The notes under the pieces were generated by a model. It searched no databases, was not told the DNA's origin, and worked only from the letters and a program-made list of their open reading frames with translations. Both the position numbers and the translations under genes were made by a program. 64,000 bases of DNA from Candidatus Sysuiplasma acidicola (GTDB lineage Archaea; Thermoplasmatota; Thermoplasmata; Sysuiplasmatales; Sysuiplasmataceae), in NCBI GenBank assembly GCA_019721035.1, contig JAHEAA010000005.1:62001-126000 (forward strand), in the 5' to 3' direction. Positions 61,095 to 64,000 of this stretch are shown piece after piece (the first letter of the stretch is position 1; each line of letters starts with the position of its first letter).

Positions 61095-62225
61095 TCATTT
61101 GTGTGAAACGGGCTGGAGAACGCGCGCATCAGGTCCCGTATAATTTGCACGGGGGCGCATGATCCGGCCGCCATTTTCCACATATTCAGACATGTGCGCT
61201 ATCCAGCCGACTGTACGCGAAAGAGCGAATAGGGCCGTAAACATGTGAAGCGGGAAGCCTATGCCCTTGAATGCGACACCTGAATAGAAGTCCGTGTTGG
61301 GAAAGATGTGTTTTGGAGCGAATCGTTCCACGCCCAGTTTTTCCAGCTTCTCCGCAATTTCCAGCGTCTGCCTGTCCTCGACACTCGTCGAAAGCTCGAT
61401 TGCCATCGACTTGAATATGGCCATCCGCGGGTCGTATGTCCTGTATACCCTGTGTCCGAAACCCATGAGTCGCCTCTTGCCCTCAACCACGTTTGTCTGG
61501 AACCAGTGATCCACGTTTTCCGGACTCCCGATGTCCTCGAATTGAGAATATGCTGCCTCCGCCGCACCGCCGTGGAGAGGGCCCTTCAACGCCGCAATTG
61601 CAGCGGCAATGGAAGAATACATATCGGAAAGCGTCGAGCATGAAACAATGGCTGCAGTGGTCGAGGCAGGCACCTCGTGGTCCGCATAGAGCACGAGTGC
61701 CCTGTTCATCACGGTCACGGCCCGTTTGTCTACAGCGCCGTCAAAACATGCCTGAAGGAAACTCCTCGCATAACTCTCGGTCGGCTCCGGCAACTTCAGT
61801 TCTTTGCCTGCCATATGCCTGTATGCTGCGGCGACCACTGCTGAAGCGCGACCGAGAGCCTCGGGCGCCTTGAGGGCAACGTTCTCCCTGCTCCAGACAA
61901 AGCCGTCCTCACCGCAGGAGAGCGAGGCGAATGCAGTTTCGAACACGGACAGTGCATCGGCATCTTCAGGTAGGGCTGAGATGACACGCCTCGTGAACTC
62001 AGGGAGCACATATCCCTTCTGCACAGACGAAGTGAACTCTGCGAGTTTTCTCCTGTCAGGCAGTTCGCCGAACAGCATCAGAAAACTTACTTCCTCATAG
62101 GAACACTTCTCTACCAGATCCTTTATATCGTAGCCGCGGTAGCGCAGAATTCCTTTCTCTCCGTCGATTGATGTCAATGCAGTATTCTTGATATAGATGT
62201 CTTCGAGACCGTTGCTTATTTCCAT
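61095..62225 (-). CDS. Citrate synthase / 2-methylcitrate synthase
   Basis: A 376-residue citrate synthase of the short archaeal type, with the catalytic residues in LYADHEVPAST, GPLHGGA, GFGHRVYRTYDPR and the Asp of PNTDFYSG. Its place next to prpB and prpD suggests it also (or mainly) makes 2-methylcitrate from propionyl-CoA. ATG 62225 follows GGAGGT by seven bases, settling the start. It is on the same strand as prpB, 127 bp away. Confidence 0.93.
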   Translation of the reverse strand: MEISNGLEDIYIKNTALTSIDGEKGILRYRGYDIKDLVEKCSYEEVSFLMLFGELPDRRKLAEFTSSVQKGYVLPEFTRRVISALPEDADALSVFETAFASLSCGEDGFVWSRENVALKAPEALGRASAVVAAAYRHMAGKELKLPEPTESYARSFLQACFDGAVDKRAVTVMNRALVLYADHEVPASTTAAIVSCSTLSDMYSSIAAAIAALKGPLHGGAAEAAYSQFEDIGSPENVDHWFQTNVVEGKRRLMGFGHRVYRTYDPRMAIFKSMAIELSTSVEDRQTLEIAEKLEKLGVERFAPKHIFPNTDFYSGVAFKGIGFPLHMFTALFALSRTVGWIAHMSEYVENGGRIMRPRANYTGPDARVLQPVSHK

Positions 62226-62351
62226 TTTTATACCTCCGCCAGGAATCGCACAGGCACATGTCATGGCCCAATATGGACAGTTTCGTGAGCCAGATGTCCA
62301 CCCGCGAATGAGGTTGCGAGTTTTTGCGATGTTATTTGATAATCCTTTGCA

Positions 62352-63248
62352 CTATTTTTTAACTTTCATTCCAGTGTGATTTTTTGTCCCGGAATTTGCA
62401 TGCTTTTTTGATGAAAAAGATGTATCCATCGCCTCATAGTCATGATACCGGAGGACTGCATACTGTTCATCCCTGGTCATCATCCTGTCCATAATACCCT
62501 TCTGAGTGCCATCTTTCTTCAGCGCGATGAGTGCTGAGGCTGTTGCCTTCGCAGCCGCCCGGAATGTCGTGACAGGAAAAATCACGTATCTGTAGCCTGC
62601 CTCTCTGAAGAACGATGCGGGAATCAGAGGCGTTTTGCCGAATTCGGTCATATTCGCTAGCAGGGGGCTGCGCACTGCTTTTGAGAAAAGGGAAAATTCC
62701 GACGTGCTGAGCAGCGCTTCAGGGAATATGATGTCAGCCCCGTTTTCGACATATGAATGCGCCCTGTCGATTGCTCCGTCCATGCCTTCGACCGCTCTTG
62801 CATCTGTCCTTGCAATGATCAGTGCGTTTTTCCTGGCGGCAAGCGCCGCCCTTATCTTCTCATTCATCTCTTCTGTTGTAACAAGCTCCTTGCCTTCCAG
62901 ATGGCCGCATCGCTTGGGCGATTTCTGGTCTTCCAGCTGCACGGCGTCCGCTCCCGCCTTTTCCAGCGTCCTGACCGTCCTCCATACACTGACGGGACCG
63001 CCGAATCCGGTGTCTGCATCCACTACTACGGGTATGTCCGTCACCTCTCTGATCTGGGCAACAATGCCGCTCAGTTCACTGAGCGTTATAAGGCCGATGT
63101 CCGGGATACCCATGGAAGAGGTGAGCGCACCGCCTGAAAGGTAGACTGCGTCAAAACCGGCTTTCTCCGCCTGAAGAGCGGTGAAAGCGCTGTATACGCC
63201 TGGAATGACAGTGAATCGCTTCTTCAGAAGGTCAGACAAGCTGATCAA
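62352..63248 (-). CDS. prpB: Methylisocitrate lyase (PrpB)
   Basis: A 298-residue isocitrate-lyase-family enzyme that splits 2-methylisocitrate into pyruvate and succinate. It has the catalytic motif KRCGHLEGK, DADTGFGG and the QLEDQ metal-site segment. Isocitrate lyase itself would normally be longer with KKCGH. It starts with a TTG at 63248 overlapping the prpD end by 17 bp; the conserved N-terminus supports this. Confidence 0.92.
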   Translation of the reverse strand: MISLSDLLKKRFTVIPGVYSAFTALQAEKAGFDAVYLSGGALTSSMGIPDIGLITLSELSGIVAQIREVTDIPVVVDADTGFGGPVSVWRTVRTLEKAGADAVQLEDQKSPKRCGHLEGKELVTTEEMNEKIRAALAARKNALIIARTDARAVEGMDGAIDRAHSYVENGADIIFPEALLSTSEFSLFSKAVRSPLLANMTEFGKTPLIPASFFREAGYRYVIFPVTTFRAAAKATASALIALKKDGTQKGIMDRMMTRDEQYAVLRYHDYEAMDTSFSSKKHANSGTKNHTGMKVKK

Positions 63249-64000
63249 CCCTCGTTTTTTCAGCTAAATGCATCTTCTCGAGCAGCTTCCTGTCTTTCGT
63301 CAGCATCAGGAACTTCTCGTCCAGCTCTGCATCCGTCATCGGATTCTTGTAATGACCGTGCGGCACGCTGAGTTCCTCCTGGTGAATGCCGTTCGAGGCG
63401 TGCACGACGATGCGTGTGGGAAGAAGGCCGGGATATGATTCCGTGAAATCTCTTCTCTCAACAACTTCAACCTTGCTCATCAGTTCCCGGACTCCTGCGT
63501 CTCCAATCAGCGAATACGTATCGAGCCAGAATCTGCCGGTGTGCAGGGCTGCCGCGACTATGAACGGCAGGCTGTGATCGGCGGTCTCACGGTTAGCCGG
63601 TGCCCATTTTTCAGGGTCCGCGAGAATTGATCTGCCTGCTTCGTATGTTTCCACCTCGACACGTGAAATTGCAGCACCGTCCAGTTTTGAGTGAATCTTC
63701 AGTGCAGCGTCCACGGCGGCCTGCGCGTGGTACTCCACCGGATATTTCTTGATATATGTTCTCAGAATCGCATCGGCCTTCTTGATATCGTGGAGCTTTG
63801 AAACGTCGAGTTCGGGAAGGAGCACATTGCGCAGTCCGAGCTTGCCCGAAATGGGCGTTGACGGCGCGGTGAAACCGTTCAGCGTGGCGAGCGCGGCGAA
63901 AGTGGCGTTCCTACTGGCGTTTGCCGCGGCGCCCGCCTTCCACATGGAAAGGTCTCCGACTCTGCTTTCCCGAAGCGCAATGTGAGGAACGGTTGTAATG
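63232..64000 (-). CDS. prpD: 2-Methylcitrate dehydratase (MmgE/PrpD family), C-terminal part
   Basis: The frame is open from the window edge, so about 255 C-terminal residues are visible. The sequence VGDLSMWKAGAAANASRNATFAA and the YPVEYHAQAAVDAAL segment are family signatures. It dehydrates methylcitrate to methylaconitate. It overlaps prpB, forming a prpD-prpB unit with the citrate synthase downstream. Confidence 0.9.
   Translation of the reverse strand, partial: ITTVPHIALRESRVGDLSMWKAGAAANASRNATFAALATLNGFTAPSTPISGKLGLRNVLLPELDVSKLHDIKKADAILRTYIKKYPVEYHAQAAVDAALKIHSKLDGAAISRVEVETYEAGRSILADPEKWAPANRETADHSLPFIVAAALHTGRFWLDTYSLIGDAGVRELMSKVEVVERRDFTESYPGLLPTRIVVHASNGIHQEELSVPHGHYKNPMTDAELDEKFLMLTKDRKLLEKMHLAEKTRVDQLV

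Overview
This window is chromosomal DNA from an archaeon, most likely an aerobic, heterotrophic member of the Thermoplasmata/Thermoplasmatota. The domain assignment rests on the intact large subunit of D-family DNA polymerase, RNA polymerase subunit Rpo3 downstream of ribosomal proteins S13-S4-S11, a NOG1-type GTPase, a short 229-residue triosephosphate isomerase, geranylgeranyl diphosphate synthase beside a geranylgeranyl reductase, and TATA boxes 20-32 bp upstream of many start codons. The phylum is an inference from the gene content (EFG-less complex I, fused cytochrome oxidase subunit I+III, methylcitrate genes). No phage, insertion sequence or CRISPR array was seen; this is ordinary core chromosome.

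Layout. 0-9 kb is a respiration and export block: a truncated membrane-anchored secreted protein, tatA and tatC, two uncharacterised multispanning proteins, a large membrane polyferredoxin, and a haem-copper oxidase (fused I+III, a tiny membrane subunit, and a CuA-bearing subunit II). 9-14 kb holds a very divergent B12-dependent acyl-CoA mutase large subunit, a tRNA-Leu(CAA), and a copper-export operon (YHS protein, YHS-CopA ATPase, small Cys protein). 14-19 kb has isoprenoid lipid genes, a phosphate-symporter-like MFS carrier with two palindromes over its promoter, and an MDR oxidoreductase. 19-24 kb has three tandem zinc-ribbon membrane-type paralogues, a Nudix hydrolase, NOG1 and a coiled-coil zinc-ribbon protein. 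24-31 kb carries PolD large subunit, a HAD phosphatase and the rps13-rps4-rps11-rpo3 operon.

30.7-41 kb is one minus-strand 12-gene complex I operon (nuoA-B-C-D-H-I-J1-J2-K-L-M-N). It lacks nuoEFG, and its NuoI carries four rather than two 4Fe-4S motifs, so a ferredoxin-like donor is more likely than NADH. 41-47 kb has an MFS carrier, a PAC2 protein, a zinc-ribbon protein and a succinate dehydrogenase operon whose iron-sulfur subunit is fused to an N-terminal membrane segment. 47-55 kb is an arginine cluster (argC-argJ-argB-argD, an ACT-domain gene, argG-argH). 55-60 kb has single genes: EVE-domain protein, FMN reductase, triosephosphate isomerase, a GapN-like aldehyde dehydrogenase, a glycerophosphodiesterase and a SixA-type phosphatase. 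61-64 kb holds a citrate/methylcitrate synthase, PrpB and a PrpD cut by the window end.

Together the genes describe an oxygen-respiring organotroph: complex I and succinate dehydrogenase feed electrons in, a CuA oxidase removes them, and propionate-type carbon can be burned through the methylcitrate cycle. The most unusual points are the acyl-CoA mutase that has lost the recognisable substrate and catalytic residues, the polyferredoxin/7-TM pair beside the oxidase, the tandem zinc-ribbon operon with a shortened last copy, and the structured non-coding stretches at 632-716 and 60849-61036.
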